DNA of 64,000 bases from Achromobacter insolitus. GTDB taxonomy: Bacteria; Pseudomonadota; Gammaproteobacteria; Burkholderiales; Burkholderiaceae_B. The position numbers were made by a program, and so were the translations under genes. This document shows positions 36,801 to 44,628 of this stretch, piece by piece. The first letter of the stretch is position 1; each line of letters starts with the position of its first letter. Where the stretch lies: assembly GCF_002209555.1 (NCBI RefSeq), contig NZ_NJIF01000003.1, positions 310,001-374,000 of the forward strand, read 5' to 3'. The notes beneath the pieces are model-generated. The model was not told the origin of the DNA. It ran no database searches and saw only the letters and a list, made by a program, of their open reading frames with translations.

Positions 36801-37057
36801 CGAAGCCAATCCGTCATAGGGACTCGCTCGCCGGCGAGCAACGCCCGATCCGCATCCAGGGGCGCGAAAGAGGCGCCACCCGGCGCCACCAGCCAGGGCG
36901 CCTGTACCAGCACTGCGTTGAATCCGCGCCGGTGCAGGCGCGCGTAGAGCTCCGGCCCCAGGTCGCCGGCCGGGGCGGATGCGTTGCCGGCGGCCCCGCC
37001 ATGGGCATGGTAGAGGCGCAAGGGAGCGTGAGGCTGGGCGGCTTGGGCTGGGGGCAC
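33854..37057 (-). CDS. glgE: Maltosyltransferase GlgE with long N-terminal extension
   Basis: A 1067-residue protein. From about residue 410 on it is GlgE, which transfers maltose from alpha-maltose-1-phosphate to alpha-1,4-glucan: an N-domain (ITVRADIYMDGHEQLAAELR), YPLWVDRRQACHASWYELFP, nucleophile Asp798 in FRVDNPHTKP and acid/base Glu827 in FLSEAFTRPK. Ordinary GlgE has about 660-700 residues. The first 400 here look like a degenerate alpha-amylase barrel (RLYHAHGGAAGN, LYLDLALDRCAIDAVAD, GAAGFAFQSPQCLP) without clear catalytic acids. The GTG at 37057 has AGGAGG eight bases upstream. Twenty-four bases follow glgA. Confidence 0.95.
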   Translation of the reverse strand: MPPAQAAQPHAPLRLYHAHGGAAGNASAPAGDLGPELYARLHRRGFNAVLVQAPWLVAPGGASFAPLDADRALLAGERVPMTDWLRYVSGQLAEHGLTLYLDLALDRCAIDAVADTIGPGWYQPAAEDPARDPRMNAEAREVLHLRHGDPPPAFVDAWANRLQRWAAHGAAGFAFQSPQCLPSAAWQALAAAARRGRPAAQLIAWAPGLTPESLTALRGAGFDALFSSMPWWDFKSGWLAEEDARLRATAPVIASPARTAPHAPQLASDKRGVWAAALCADGLMFDDSDESRLPDIDAANHWFAQAGLRGPLRLAGGRDGHCTMLLRECAAGTAVLALNPSDADEARVDWDALAPLLPPAEFLPEGVPAGLLAPADAIPPAGCAMFLFEPTHPVREAARPVARRMDGGASQRIVVEQVGPAVDNGAFPVKCIPHERITVRADIYMDGHEQLAAELRWRAADENSWRAVPFERGVNDRWEASFRPRRIGAHEFVINAWLDAWQTFRHDLDVKHQAQVDLRLEVQEGLLMLRAALARARTASHPGAMTVRNVLQQFNKGNDAESGPPTPRQIAALLDEELAHTMRELDDRPFEYVSPAPYPLWVDRRQACHASWYELFPRSQSPRPGQHGTFDDVIARLPDVREMGFDVLYLPPIHPIGLRNRKGRNNSLRAEPDDVGSPYAIGGAEGGHDAIEPLLGGLDGFLRLVEAARGYGMEVALDFAIQCSPDHPWLQRHPDWFSWRPDGSLRYAENPPKKYQDIVNVAFYGAAARRARKLTLWRALRDVVLFWVQHGVRTFRVDNPHTKPLPFWQWLIAEVHAQHPDVIFLSEAFTRPKMMYRLAKIGFTQSYTYFTWRNDKAELEAYLEEVSTPPAADFFRPHFFVNTPDINPYFLQTSGRPGFLIRAALAALGSGLWGMYSGFELCEAAALPGKEEYLDSEKYELRQRDWFGPGNIRSEITRLNQIRRTNPALQSHRGLSAVRSGNDRVLAFCKSTPGRGNFILAAISLDPFQPQTARIEAPFWLFGQADTGRLVAEDLLAERSEPWQGQIRELTLHPDQPYRVWRLSLHG

Positions 37058-37081
37058 CGGCGATTCCTCCTGTAGGCTTGC

Positions 37082-38650
37082 CTAGACGGCGGGCGCGGGT
37101 AGGGGGCCGCCTGAACGGTGACCCGCGCGCAGGGCGCCGGCGCCAGCCGGCACGTCGACCAGGGACGGGGCCCGGGTCCGGCGGCCGGGATCAATCAGCG
37201 AACGGTAGAGATCCGCATAAGGTCCCACGGCCGACCGCCAGCTGAAATCCGCGCTCATGGCATTGCGCTGCATGGTTCGCCAGAGCATCGCGTCCCCACG
37301 CAGGGCCAGGGCGCGGGAGATCGCGGCGCCCATGGCCGCGGGGTCGTCGCCGTCGAATAGCAGGCCATTGGCGCCGGCCATGGCGGACAGCGGCGCGCGC
37401 GGGCCCGGATCGTCGATCGTGTCGGCCATGCCGCCCACGCGGGACCCTATGGGAATCGATCCGTAGCGCATGGCATAGAGCGGCGTCAGGCCGAAGGGCT
37501 CGAAGCGGCTGCCGTGCAAAAGGATGTCGGAGCCCGCGTGCAGCCGGTGCGCCACCGCCTCGTCATAGCCGATGCGGGTGGCGCACCGGCCTGGATAGCG
37601 CGCGCTAAGCGCCTTCAGCGCATCCTCCAGCCGGCGGTCGCCTTGGCCCAGGATCGCAATTTGCAGATCGGGGTGCCTTTCCAGCGCTTCGGGCAGGGCC
37701 TGCACTGCAACGTCGGCCATCTTCTGTTCCGTCAACCGGCTTCCCATGGCCATGAGCGCGGCGTCGGCCTCCTCATGCAAACCGAATTCCCGTTGCAGGG
37801 CCGCCTTGCAGCGCGCCTTGCGGCTCAGGTCGCGCGCCGAGTACCGCAGGGATCCGAGGTGGGGATCGCGGACCGGATTCCACAGCAGATTGTCGATGCC
37901 ATTGGGTATCGGCACCAGATCGGCGGCACGCCGCCGCAACAGGCCTTCCAGACCGCAACCGAAAGCGGGGGTCAGGATTTCCCGTGCATAGGTATGGCTG
38001 ACGGTCGTGATGCGATCGGCGTAGCGGATCCCCGCCTTGAGGAAATTCAAGCGTCCCCACGCGCAGGCGCCCTCGTCATTGCAATAGCGTTCGGGTATGC
38101 CCAGGGAGGCTGCGCATTCCAGCGGGAACTGTCCCTGGAACGCCAGGTTGTGGATCGTCATGATGCTTTTGACGTCGCGCAGCCCGTACTCCCGCAACAG
38201 CAGCGGCACCAGCCCCGCATGCCAATCATGCACGTGCAGGAGATTGGGGCGCGCAACACCGGGAAGGCCGCCGGCCACGCGCACCGCGGCATGGGCCAGC
38301 GCCGCATAGCGCACCGCATTGTCCGCATGTTCGCAGCTGTTTTCGTCCAGGTAGATGCCGGGCCTGTCATAGAGCGCGTCGTTTTCCAGCAGCAGAAAGT
38401 CCAGTCCGGACTGGGGACAATGCCCAGCGAGAAGCTGGGCTTCGCCTCCCGGCAGGTTGTGCAACGGCGCAACCACCCGGACGCCCTCAAGGCGCTGCCG
38501 CACGCCGCGGTAGGCGGGAAGCAGCACTAACAATGGCAGGCCCGCTTCGCGCAGCGCGCGCGCCATGCCCGTGATCGCATCGCCCAGCCCACCTGTCTTG
38601 GCCAGGGGAAATGCTTCACCTGCCACTACCAGGGTTCGAATCTTCGCCAT
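37082..38650 (-). CDS. glgA: Glycogen synthase (GlgA)
   Basis: A 522-residue GT5 glucosyltransferase that adds glucose from ADP-glucose to alpha-1,4-glucan. The N-terminal ADP-glucose motif K-T-G-G-L-G-D is at residues 18-24, followed by HVHDWHAGLVPLLLREYG and MTIHNLAFQGQFP, and the C-terminal acceptor region has GSRFEPFGLTPLYAMRYGS. The last 30 residues are a low-complexity tail. The ATG at 38650 has GGGAG upstream, and a sigma-54 promoter at 38706-38721 makes it the first gene of the eight-gene operon. No glgC (ADP-glucose supply) or glgP lies in the window. Confidence 0.95.
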   Translation of the reverse strand: MAKIRTLVVAGEAFPLAKTGGLGDAITGMARALREAGLPLLVLLPAYRGVRQRLEGVRVVAPLHNLPGGEAQLLAGHCPQSGLDFLLLENDALYDRPGIYLDENSCEHADNAVRYAALAHAAVRVAGGLPGVARPNLLHVHDWHAGLVPLLLREYGLRDVKSIMTIHNLAFQGQFPLECAASLGIPERYCNDEGACAWGRLNFLKAGIRYADRITTVSHTYAREILTPAFGCGLEGLLRRRAADLVPIPNGIDNLLWNPVRDPHLGSLRYSARDLSRKARCKAALQREFGLHEEADAALMAMGSRLTEQKMADVAVQALPEALERHPDLQIAILGQGDRRLEDALKALSARYPGRCATRIGYDEAVAHRLHAGSDILLHGSRFEPFGLTPLYAMRYGSIPIGSRVGGMADTIDDPGPRAPLSAMAGANGLLFDGDDPAAMGAAISRALALRGDAMLWRTMQRNAMSADFSWRSAVGPYADLYRSLIDPGRRTRAPSLVDVPAGAGALRAGHRSGGPLPAPAV

Positions 38651-38705
38651 GCCAACTCCCTTTATGGGGCAGATCGTCAAGCGCGTCCGCCGTAGCGCAT
38701 TCCTC

Positions 38706-38721
38706 CGCAAGCGCCGTGCCC
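38706..38721 (-). promoter_or_regulatory. Sigma-54 promoter for the glgA-treY operon
   Basis: The minus strand reads GGGCACGGCGCTTGCG. The -24 element is perfect apart from the first base, TTGC is perfect, and only the final W is G. The predicted start near 38695 is 45 bases before the glgA ATG. About 19 kb of operon would depend on it. Confidence 0.75.
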
Positions 38722-38752
38722 GCTCCGGGTGCGCCGCAGACGCGCTGCGGGC

Positions 38753-38768
38753 GGGAATGCCATTTGCT
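38753..38768 (+). promoter_or_regulatory. Sigma-54 promoter for the TPP-dependent enzyme gene
   Basis: The sequence is GGGAATGCCATTTGCT, with GG-N10-GC spacing, G at the seventh position and a perfect TTGCT. The -24 element is weaker (AAT for CAC). The predicted start near 38779 is 35 bases before the ATG at 38814. Divergent from the glgA promoter 31 bases away. Confidence 0.6.
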
Positions 38769-38813
38769 GATTACGGCGTTCTGCGAATTGCGGGCGTACG
38801 TAGGGAGAATCGG

Positions 38814-40586
38814 ATGAAAACAGTGGCGGACTTTGTGCTGGAGCGGCTATCCCAATGGGGAGTCAGGAGGATCTATGGCTATCCCGGGGACGGCATCAAT
38901 GGCCTGATTGGCGCGTTCGGGCGCACCGAGGAGCCATTGACGTTCATCCAGGCCCGGCACGAAGAAGCGGCCGCATTCATGGCGTGCGCCCATGCCAAGT
39001 TCACGGGGCAGGCGGGCGTTTGCCTGGCGACCTCAGGCCCTGGCGCCATCCACTTGCTCAATGGCCTGTACGACGCCAAGCTCGATCATCAACCGGTGGT
39101 CGCCCTGGTTGGCCAACAGGCGCGCAGCGCCCTGGGCGGCGACTATCAGCAAGAGGTCGATCTGATCAGCCTCTTCAAGGACGTGGCGCATGATTACGTG
39201 CAGATGGCCACCACCGCGGAGCAGGCGCGCCACATGATCGACCGCGCCATGCGTATCGCCATGGAGCGCCGCAGCGTGACCTGCGTCATTTTTCCAAACG
39301 ATGTGCAGGATTTGCCGGCGGTGGAAAAGCCCGCCCGGGAACATGGCAATGTCCCCACGGGCATCGGCGTGACATCGCATGCCGGGGTGCCCGGCGAAGC
39401 CGCGCTACGCAATGCCGCCGACATCCTGAACCAGGGCGAACGCGTGGCCATGCTGGTCGGGGCCGGCGCGCTTGACGCCGGCCCCGAGCTGCGCGAAACC
39501 GCCGAACGATTGGGCGCAGGCGTAGCCAAGGCGCTGCTGGGCAAGGCGGTCCTGCCTGACAGCCTGCCGTACGTCACCGGTTGTATCGGCTTGCTGGGGA
39601 CGCAGCCCAGCTGGGACATGATGAACGAGTGCGACACCTTGCTGATGGTAGGCACGTCGTTTCCCTATTCGGAGTTCCTGCCGCCAGAGGGGCAGGCCAG
39701 GGCTGTGCAGATCGACCGCGATGGCCGCAAGCTCAGCCTGCGCTATCCCGTCGAGCTAGGCCTGGTCGGCGACAGCCGGCTGACCCTGCAGGCCCTGATT
39801 CCCTTGCTGCAGGCCAAGACCGCGCGCCGCTGGCGCGAACGCATCGAGGGCAAGGTCGCGAAGTGGCACGAAACCGTCACGGCACGCGCCATGGTGGACG
39901 CGCAGCCGCTGAATCCGCAGCGCCCCTTCCTGGAGCTGTCGCGACGGTTGCCGCCGCGTACCATTCTTACCTGCGATTCCGGGTCCGCCGCAAACTGGTA
40001 TGCGCGCGACATTGCCATGCGTGAAGGAATGATGGGCTCGGTGTCGGGCGGACTGGCCACCATGGGCTGCGGCGTGCCTTATGCGCTCGCCGCCAAGTTG
40101 GCCCATCCCGACAGGCCCGTCATTGCGCTGGTCGGCGACGGCGCCATGCAGATGCTGGGCATGAACGAACTGATCACCATCGCCCATCGCTGGAAAGACT
40201 GGTCCAACCCGACTCTGGTCGTCATGGTGCTGAACAACGGAGACCTCAACCTGGTCACTTGGGAGCAGCGCGTCATGGGCGGCGATCCCCGCTTTGCGGC
40301 TTCGCAATGGCTGCCGGACTTCTCCTACGCGGAGTATGGCCGCTTGCTCGGCCTGGAAGGCATACGCGTGGACAGCGCGGATAAGGTCGGAGACGCCTGG
40401 GACCAGGCCCTGGCCGCGACACGCCCGGTGGTGCTGGAAATGGTGACCGACCCCGAGATGCCGCCCTTGCCACCCCATATCCCGCTCAAGCAGGTAGGGG
40501 CGTATTTCCAGGCGTTGCGCAAGGAAGAGGCCGCCGCAGGCGGCGCGGCCCTGCGCGCGACCCTCAAGCAATGGTGGGCGGGCTGA
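38814..40586 (+). CDS. Thiamine pyrophosphate-dependent enzyme (pyruvate oxidase/acetolactate synthase-like)
   Basis: A 590-residue ThDP enzyme of the PoxB/acetolactate-synthase superfamily. Catalytic Glu50 is in ARHEEAAAF; the central domain has AMLVGAGALDAG; the C-terminal ThDP/Mg motif runs from VGDGAMQMLGMNEL to VVMVLNNGDLN. Such proteins decarboxylate 2-oxo acids such as pyruvate; family members include quinone-dependent pyruvate dehydrogenase, but the acceptor here cannot be read from sequence. The ATG at 38814 follows TAGGGAGA. It is divergent from the glycogen operon and also has a sigma-54 promoter, which may link pyruvate overflow with carbon storage (inference). Confidence 0.88.
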   Translation: MKTVADFVLERLSQWGVRRIYGYPGDGINGLIGAFGRTEEPLTFIQARHEEAAAFMACAHAKFTGQAGVCLATSGPGAIHLLNGLYDAKLDHQPVVALVGQQARSALGGDYQQEVDLISLFKDVAHDYVQMATTAEQARHMIDRAMRIAMERRSVTCVIFPNDVQDLPAVEKPAREHGNVPTGIGVTSHAGVPGEAALRNAADILNQGERVAMLVGAGALDAGPELRETAERLGAGVAKALLGKAVLPDSLPYVTGCIGLLGTQPSWDMMNECDTLLMVGTSFPYSEFLPPEGQARAVQIDRDGRKLSLRYPVELGLVGDSRLTLQALIPLLQAKTARRWRERIEGKVAKWHETVTARAMVDAQPLNPQRPFLELSRRLPPRTILTCDSGSAANWYARDIAMREGMMGSVSGGLATMGCGVPYALAAKLAHPDRPVIALVGDGAMQMLGMNELITIAHRWKDWSNPTLVVMVLNNGDLNLVTWEQRVMGGDPRFAASQWLPDFSYAEYGRLLGLEGIRVDSADKVGDAWDQALAATRPVVLEMVTDPEMPPLPPHIPLKQVGAYFQALRKEEAAAGGAALRATLKQWWAG

Positions 40587-40644
40587 CCCCGTGACCGCGG
40601 CGGTCCGCCCGCGCCGAATGCACTTTTCTCCAGGAGCACGTCAC

Positions 40645-40902
40645 ATGACCAAGACCACGCCTCCGACACCTGCCCAGCCTGGGGCGGACAAGCCAACGAG
40701 CCCGGAGCAGCACCCGGCGGAGCAGCCCAGGCCCGATCCTGCCGAGCAGGAAAAAGACCAACACGGCCGCTGGCCGCCAGACAGCCTGCCCAATCCCATG
40801 CCCGGACTGGATCCGCAGCAAACCCCCGGCATAGACAGGCTCGACGCGCCGCAGCTTGCGGCCGTTCCGAGCACCCGTTTTTTTCACCAGGAGCATCTAT
40901 GA
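40645..40902 (+). CDS. Small Pro/Gln-rich hydrophilic protein
   Basis: An 85-residue protein starting MTKTTPPTPAQPGADKPTSP, rich in Pro, Gln, Asp and Glu, without hydrophobic segments, probably disordered. CAGGAG lies upstream of the ATG. Its stop overlaps the start of the DUF883 gene (ATGA), so both are translated together, and it follows the TPP enzyme by 58 bases, likely in the same sigma-54 transcript. No recognised family. Confidence 0.62.
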   Translation: MTKTTPPTPAQPGADKPTSPEQHPAEQPRPDPAEQEKDQHGRWPPDSLPNPMPGLDPQQTPGIDRLDAPQLAAVPSTRFFHQEHL

Positions 40903-41237
40903 ACAAGCACCACGGACTTCGAGACATGTTTCAACCGGCCGACAACTCCACCCGCACGATGCGCGAGCTGATCTCGGGAACGGAGGCGCTGCTGCGCAGC
41001 ACCGCAAGCTATGGAGGATCCGAGATCGAGGCAGCGCGCGATACGCTCAAGCAACAACTGGAGGCAGCGCGCGAACACGCAAAGGGCTGGGAACGAGCAG
41101 CCTGGGACCGCGCCAGGCATGCGTCGCATGCCGCGGACGAATACGTGCATGAGAACGCATGGAAAAGCCTGGCTGGTGCCGCCCTGATCGGCGTGCTCGC
41201 GGGCGTGTGCCTCATGTCCGACCATTGGCGCCGTTGA
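40899..41237 (+). CDS. DUF883 (ElaB/YqjD-type) membrane-anchored protein, second copy
   Basis: A 112-residue protein with a charged helical body (ISGTEALLRSTASYGGSEIE; LKQQLEAAREHAKGW) and the family C-terminal part: EYVHENAWKSLAGAALIGVLAG, one membrane helix, then SDHWRR. It should be anchored in the inner membrane by its tail. It shares the layout of the DUF883 protein at 11007. The ATG overlaps the upstream small gene by four bases and has CCAGGAG upstream. Confidence 0.87.
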   Translation: MNKHHGLRDMFQPADNSTRTMRELISGTEALLRSTASYGGSEIEAARDTLKQQLEAAREHAKGWERAAWDRARHASHAADEYVHENAWKSLAGAALIGVLAGVCLMSDHWRR

Positions 41238-41319
41238 GCGCCTAATCCTTTTTGCCCATTGATGATATCGGGCGTTTCCAGGACCATGCACGGATTGTGC
41301 CGCACCTCGGGAATCCACG

Positions 41320-42429
41320 ATGAGCCTCAACCCAGCCGCGCCACGCCGCAAGTCGGCGTGGGGCAGTGCACTGGCGGTCCTGACCCTGATCGCGGCCGTG
41401 GCCGTCGTGCTGGCCTTTGCCGCCTTGCGGATCGCCGAGCAGCGCATTGCGAACATGCTGGGCCCGCGGGGCCAGGTCGGCCACGTCGAGGTGGGGTACT
41501 CGCAGGTAATACTGCGGGACGTGACCATATCCGGCGGTACCGGCCAGGCCGGCGCCCGGGCCCGACACGTGGTCCTGGAGCCGGAATGGTCCGCTTTTTT
41601 TCGCCATGAGGCAGTCTTCAAGACGGTGACTATCGAAGGCTTTGACTTCACGGTGGTACGCAAGGCGAATGGCGACATGGACATCGCGCCAGCGCTGCAG
41701 TCCTCGTTGCGAGCCGGCGAGGGCGGCGATGGCCAGGCCCGACGTCACACGCCGATCCGCATCGCTGAGCTGATCCTGCGCGACGGCCGCCTGGATTTCG
41801 AGGACGCCGCGGTGTCCCGGCCCGCGCACCGGATCCCGTTCTCAGGCGTGCAGGCGCGCCTGCGTCCCCTGACCATTCCCGGCGACGGCTCGCGCAGCGA
41901 CATGGAGTTCGAAGGAAAAATCGAAGGCAACCGCAATGGCGCGGCCACGGTGCGCGCGCAAGGCTGGCTAGTGGTGGGCGGCACGGACGCCGACATCAAG
42001 GTCGCGGTGCGCAACATGGATATCCAGCACGCCGCGCCCTATCTGGCGGACAATGGCGCCTCCTCGCTGGCCGCGGGCGCCATGGATCTGGACATGCGTA
42101 CCGCCATCGCCAAGCGCCAGCTTCAGGCCACGGGTACGGTGGCGCTGCGAGGATTGCGGTTCAGCGGGAACGGCGACCTGTTTTCCCTGCCGCGCAAGGC
42201 GGTCTTGGCGGCGCTCAAGGACCAGAGCGGCACGCTGCGCTTCGAGTTCGCCCTGGCGGGCGACCTGGACAACCCCAAGTTTTCCGTTACCCGCGGCTTT
42301 ACCGCTCAGGTTGCGCGGGGGTTCGGCCGTGCGATCGGGGTCGGCGCGGAAGGGGCGGCGGAGGGCGTCACCGGCGCGGTAAAGGAACTGGGAAATGCCT
42401 TGTCGGACCTGCTGACGCCTAAGCCTTGA
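41320..42429 (+). CDS. DUF748/AsmA-like envelope protein
   Basis: A 369-residue protein with one N-terminal membrane helix (about 14-38) and a large periplasmic beta-rich domain. Segments such as VGHVEVGYSQVILRDVTISG, IRIAELILRDGRLDFED and FEGKIEGNRNGAATVRAQG are typical of DUF748/AsmA-like proteins, linked in other bacteria to outer-membrane lipid transport and assembly. The ATG at 41320 has only a weak Shine-Dalgarno. It converges on ybhN with an 11-base overlap. The lipid-related neighbours fit an envelope role. Confidence 0.75.
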   Translation: MSLNPAAPRRKSAWGSALAVLTLIAAVAVVLAFAALRIAEQRIANMLGPRGQVGHVEVGYSQVILRDVTISGGTGQAGARARHVVLEPEWSAFFRHEAVFKTVTIEGFDFTVVRKANGDMDIAPALQSSLRAGEGGDGQARRHTPIRIAELILRDGRLDFEDAAVSRPAHRIPFSGVQARLRPLTIPGDGSRSDMEFEGKIEGNRNGAATVRAQGWLVVGGTDADIKVAVRNMDIQHAAPYLADNGASSLAAGAMDLDMRTAIAKRQLQATGTVALRGLRFSGNGDLFSLPRKAVLAALKDQSGTLRFEFALAGDLDNPKFSVTRGFTAQVARGFGRAIGVGAEGAAEGVTGAVKELGNALSDLLTPKP

Positions 42430-43438
42430 AGGACTCCCGCGCGCTCTTGGGAGGATCGCCGTCCCTGGGCCGGCCGGCTGGCCAGCGCTTGCGTCGCAGC
42501 TTGAACTCCATGACTGCAAAGGCGACCAGTGCGAGGAACAGCGGGCCAAAGGCGTAAAGCGCCCGATAGGCGAGCGCGGCGCCCAATACCTCCGCGGCCG
42601 GAATCCCGGGCGCCAACGTGGCCACGAAGATCGCCTCCGTGGTGCCCAAGCCCCCCGGCACCCGGATGATCAGCGCGGCAAAGCTGGCGCACAGCAGGAT
42701 GCCCAGCACGGCGGGATAGCTGGCCTTGCCCTGCAGCAGCAGGTAGATGATGGCGCCCATGATGGCCCAGGACAGCACGGCAACGGCACTTTGCGCCACC
42801 GCCATCATCCCCCTTGGCAACACGGCGCGCTGCCCCATCCAGGTCCAGGAGCGCCGCCTGGCTCGCGCGCATATGGCCACGTAGCCGGCCGCCAGCAACA
42901 GCAGCGCCGCGCCCAGCGCGCGCAGCAGATTCGAGCCGATGGCCCAGCCTTGAGGCACGGGCACCGCGCCCGAGACAAACAGAATCCCGGCGATCCACGC
43001 ATAGCCTATCCAGTTGGTCACCGCCGAGAACAAGGCCACGCGCGTCGCCACCGACTTGCGACAGCCCAGGCGGGCGTAGAGCCGCAGGCGCGCGCCCAGG
43101 CCGCCGAGCAGCACGCCCAGGCTGAGATTCAGGGCATAGCTCATCATCGCTACCCCCAGGACCTTGGGCCACGGCAGAGAATGGCCGGTGTAGCGCTTGC
43201 TCAGCAGATCCATCCCGCCATAGACGAGGTACCCCGCCACGACCAGGCCGGCTGCCTCGGCAATGGTGCCTTGCGGAATCTTGCGCATGGCGATCCACAC
43301 CTGCGGCCAGTCTATCGAGCGGCCCAGGTAATACAGCAATGCCGCCACCAGGACCAGCACCAGGGCGGGCAGGGCGCGCTTGAGCCGGGGCCAGCGATGC
43401 CGCCATGCGCGTGTCAGCGTGGAACGGAAGACTCTCAT
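42419..43438 (-). CDS. ybhN: YbhN/UPF0104 (LPG-synthase transmembrane-domain-like) protein
   Basis: A 339-residue integral membrane protein with about eight hydrophobic segments. Family motifs include GYLVYGGMDLLSKRYTGH, YALNLSLGVLLGGLGARLRL and LIIRVPGGLGTTEAIFVATL, the last being the glycine-rich signature of the UPF0104/MprF-flippase-like fold. These proteins are thought to move lipids or lipid-linked groups across the membrane. The start overlaps the clsB stop by four bases. It is the third gene of a ybhP-clsB-ybhN operon, the same order as in enterobacteria. Confidence 0.87.
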   Translation of the reverse strand: MRVFRSTLTRAWRHRWPRLKRALPALVLVLVAALLYYLGRSIDWPQVWIAMRKIPQGTIAEAAGLVVAGYLVYGGMDLLSKRYTGHSLPWPKVLGVAMMSYALNLSLGVLLGGLGARLRLYARLGCRKSVATRVALFSAVTNWIGYAWIAGILFVSGAVPVPQGWAIGSNLLRALGAALLLLAAGYVAICARARRRSWTWMGQRAVLPRGMMAVAQSAVAVLSWAIMGAIIYLLLQGKASYPAVLGILLCASFAALIIRVPGGLGTTEAIFVATLAPGIPAAEVLGAALAYRALYAFGPLFLALVAFAVMEFKLRRKRWPAGRPRDGDPPKSARESFKA

Positions 43439-44628
43439 GCCGACTCCCGTTGCGGTTCTATCGGGATGGATTTCAAACGCGGCTTATGGGCGGGCAGGCT
43501 GCCGGCCCAGGCGGGAAAGCGCCGCAGAAAGTGGAACACCACCACGCCGATCCACAGGCGCCGCAAACGCCGCGACGACCCCGCTGGCAGCTCGATGCGT
43601 CGGCAGTCCTGCTCTATCAGCCGATCCAGGCTGCCGCGCAGCGCGGCGTTCAGCCCGGCGTCGCGCGCCACGACGTTGGCCTCCAGATTCAGCGCCAGGC
43701 TGAGCGGATCCAGATTGCTGGAGCCTATCGTGCTCCAGTCGCGGTCCACGCAAGCCACCTTTCCGTGCAGCGGCCGCTTGCAGTATTCATATATTTCCAC
43801 GCCCGCATCGATCAGGTAGTCGTACAGCATCGTAGCGGCCAGGCGCGCGACCAGCACATCAGGTTCGCCCTGCAGCAGCAGCCGCACCCGCACGCCGCGG
43901 CGGGCGGCGTTGGCCAGGTCATGCAGCAGTTGGTACCCGGGAAAGAAGTAGGCATTGGCGATCAGCACATCCTCGCGCGCGGCACGCACGCCGGCCCGGT
44001 AAAAGCGCTCGATGTCGGTCTGGTGTTCGATGTTGTCGCGCACCACCAGGCGGCCGCCGCCGTCACCCGAGGGCATCGGATCCAGGTAGGCGGGCCGCCG
44101 ACGCCCGCGTGTCCGTGCGCCGGCGGCAAGCGCTGCGCGAGCGAAATCCGCGATGTCGGTTGCCAGCGGTCCTTCCAGCCGCACGGCATAGTCCTGCTTG
44201 GCCTCCGGGCCATAGTCGGGCAAGTGGTCGGCCGAAAAGTTGATGCCGCCGACGAAGGCGATCCGGCCGTCCACCGCCACGATCTTGCGGTGCATGCGCC
44301 TGAACACATTCGTGCGCACGCCCAGGAAGCGTGGACGGGGGTCGAACACGTGCACGCGGACACCGCTTTCGGTCATGGCGCCGACGAAGTCTTCGCTCAG
44401 TTCGTCCGAGCCATAGCCGTCCACCGTCAGGTCCACGCTGACGCCGCGGCGCGCGGCCGCGATCAAGGCGCGCTGGAACTCCTGGCCCACGGCATCCTCG
44501 AAGAGGATGAACGTTTCCACCAGCACCTCGCTGCGCGCCGCCTCGACCGCTTCCAGCACCGCCGGGAAGTAGTCGGTGCCATTCTCCAGCAGCGTGTACT
44601 GGTTGTGCTCGCGCCAACGCAAGTTCAT
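43435..44628 (-). CDS. clsB: Cardiolipin synthase B-type phospholipase D protein
   Basis: A 397-residue PLD-superfamily enzyme with two HKD motifs: HRKIVAVDG (about residue 110) followed by GGINFS, and HGKVACVDRDWSTIGSSNLD (about 287). This layout and length match ClsB (YbhO), which makes cardiolipin or phosphatidylglycerol from phospholipid substrates at the inner membrane. There are no N-terminal membrane helices, as expected for ClsB. The ATG at 44628 overlaps the upstream stop (ATGA). Confidence 0.92.
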   Translation of the reverse strand: MNLRWREHNQYTLLENGTDYFPAVLEAVEAARSEVLVETFILFEDAVGQEFQRALIAAARRGVSVDLTVDGYGSDELSEDFVGAMTESGVRVHVFDPRPRFLGVRTNVFRRMHRKIVAVDGRIAFVGGINFSADHLPDYGPEAKQDYAVRLEGPLATDIADFARAALAAGARTRGRRRPAYLDPMPSGDGGGRLVVRDNIEHQTDIERFYRAGVRAAREDVLIANAYFFPGYQLLHDLANAARRGVRVRLLLQGEPDVLVARLAATMLYDYLIDAGVEIYEYCKRPLHGKVACVDRDWSTIGSSNLDPLSLALNLEANVVARDAGLNAALRGSLDRLIEQDCRRIELPAGSSRRLRRLWIGVVVFHFLRRFPAWAGSLPAHKPRLKSIPIEPQRESA

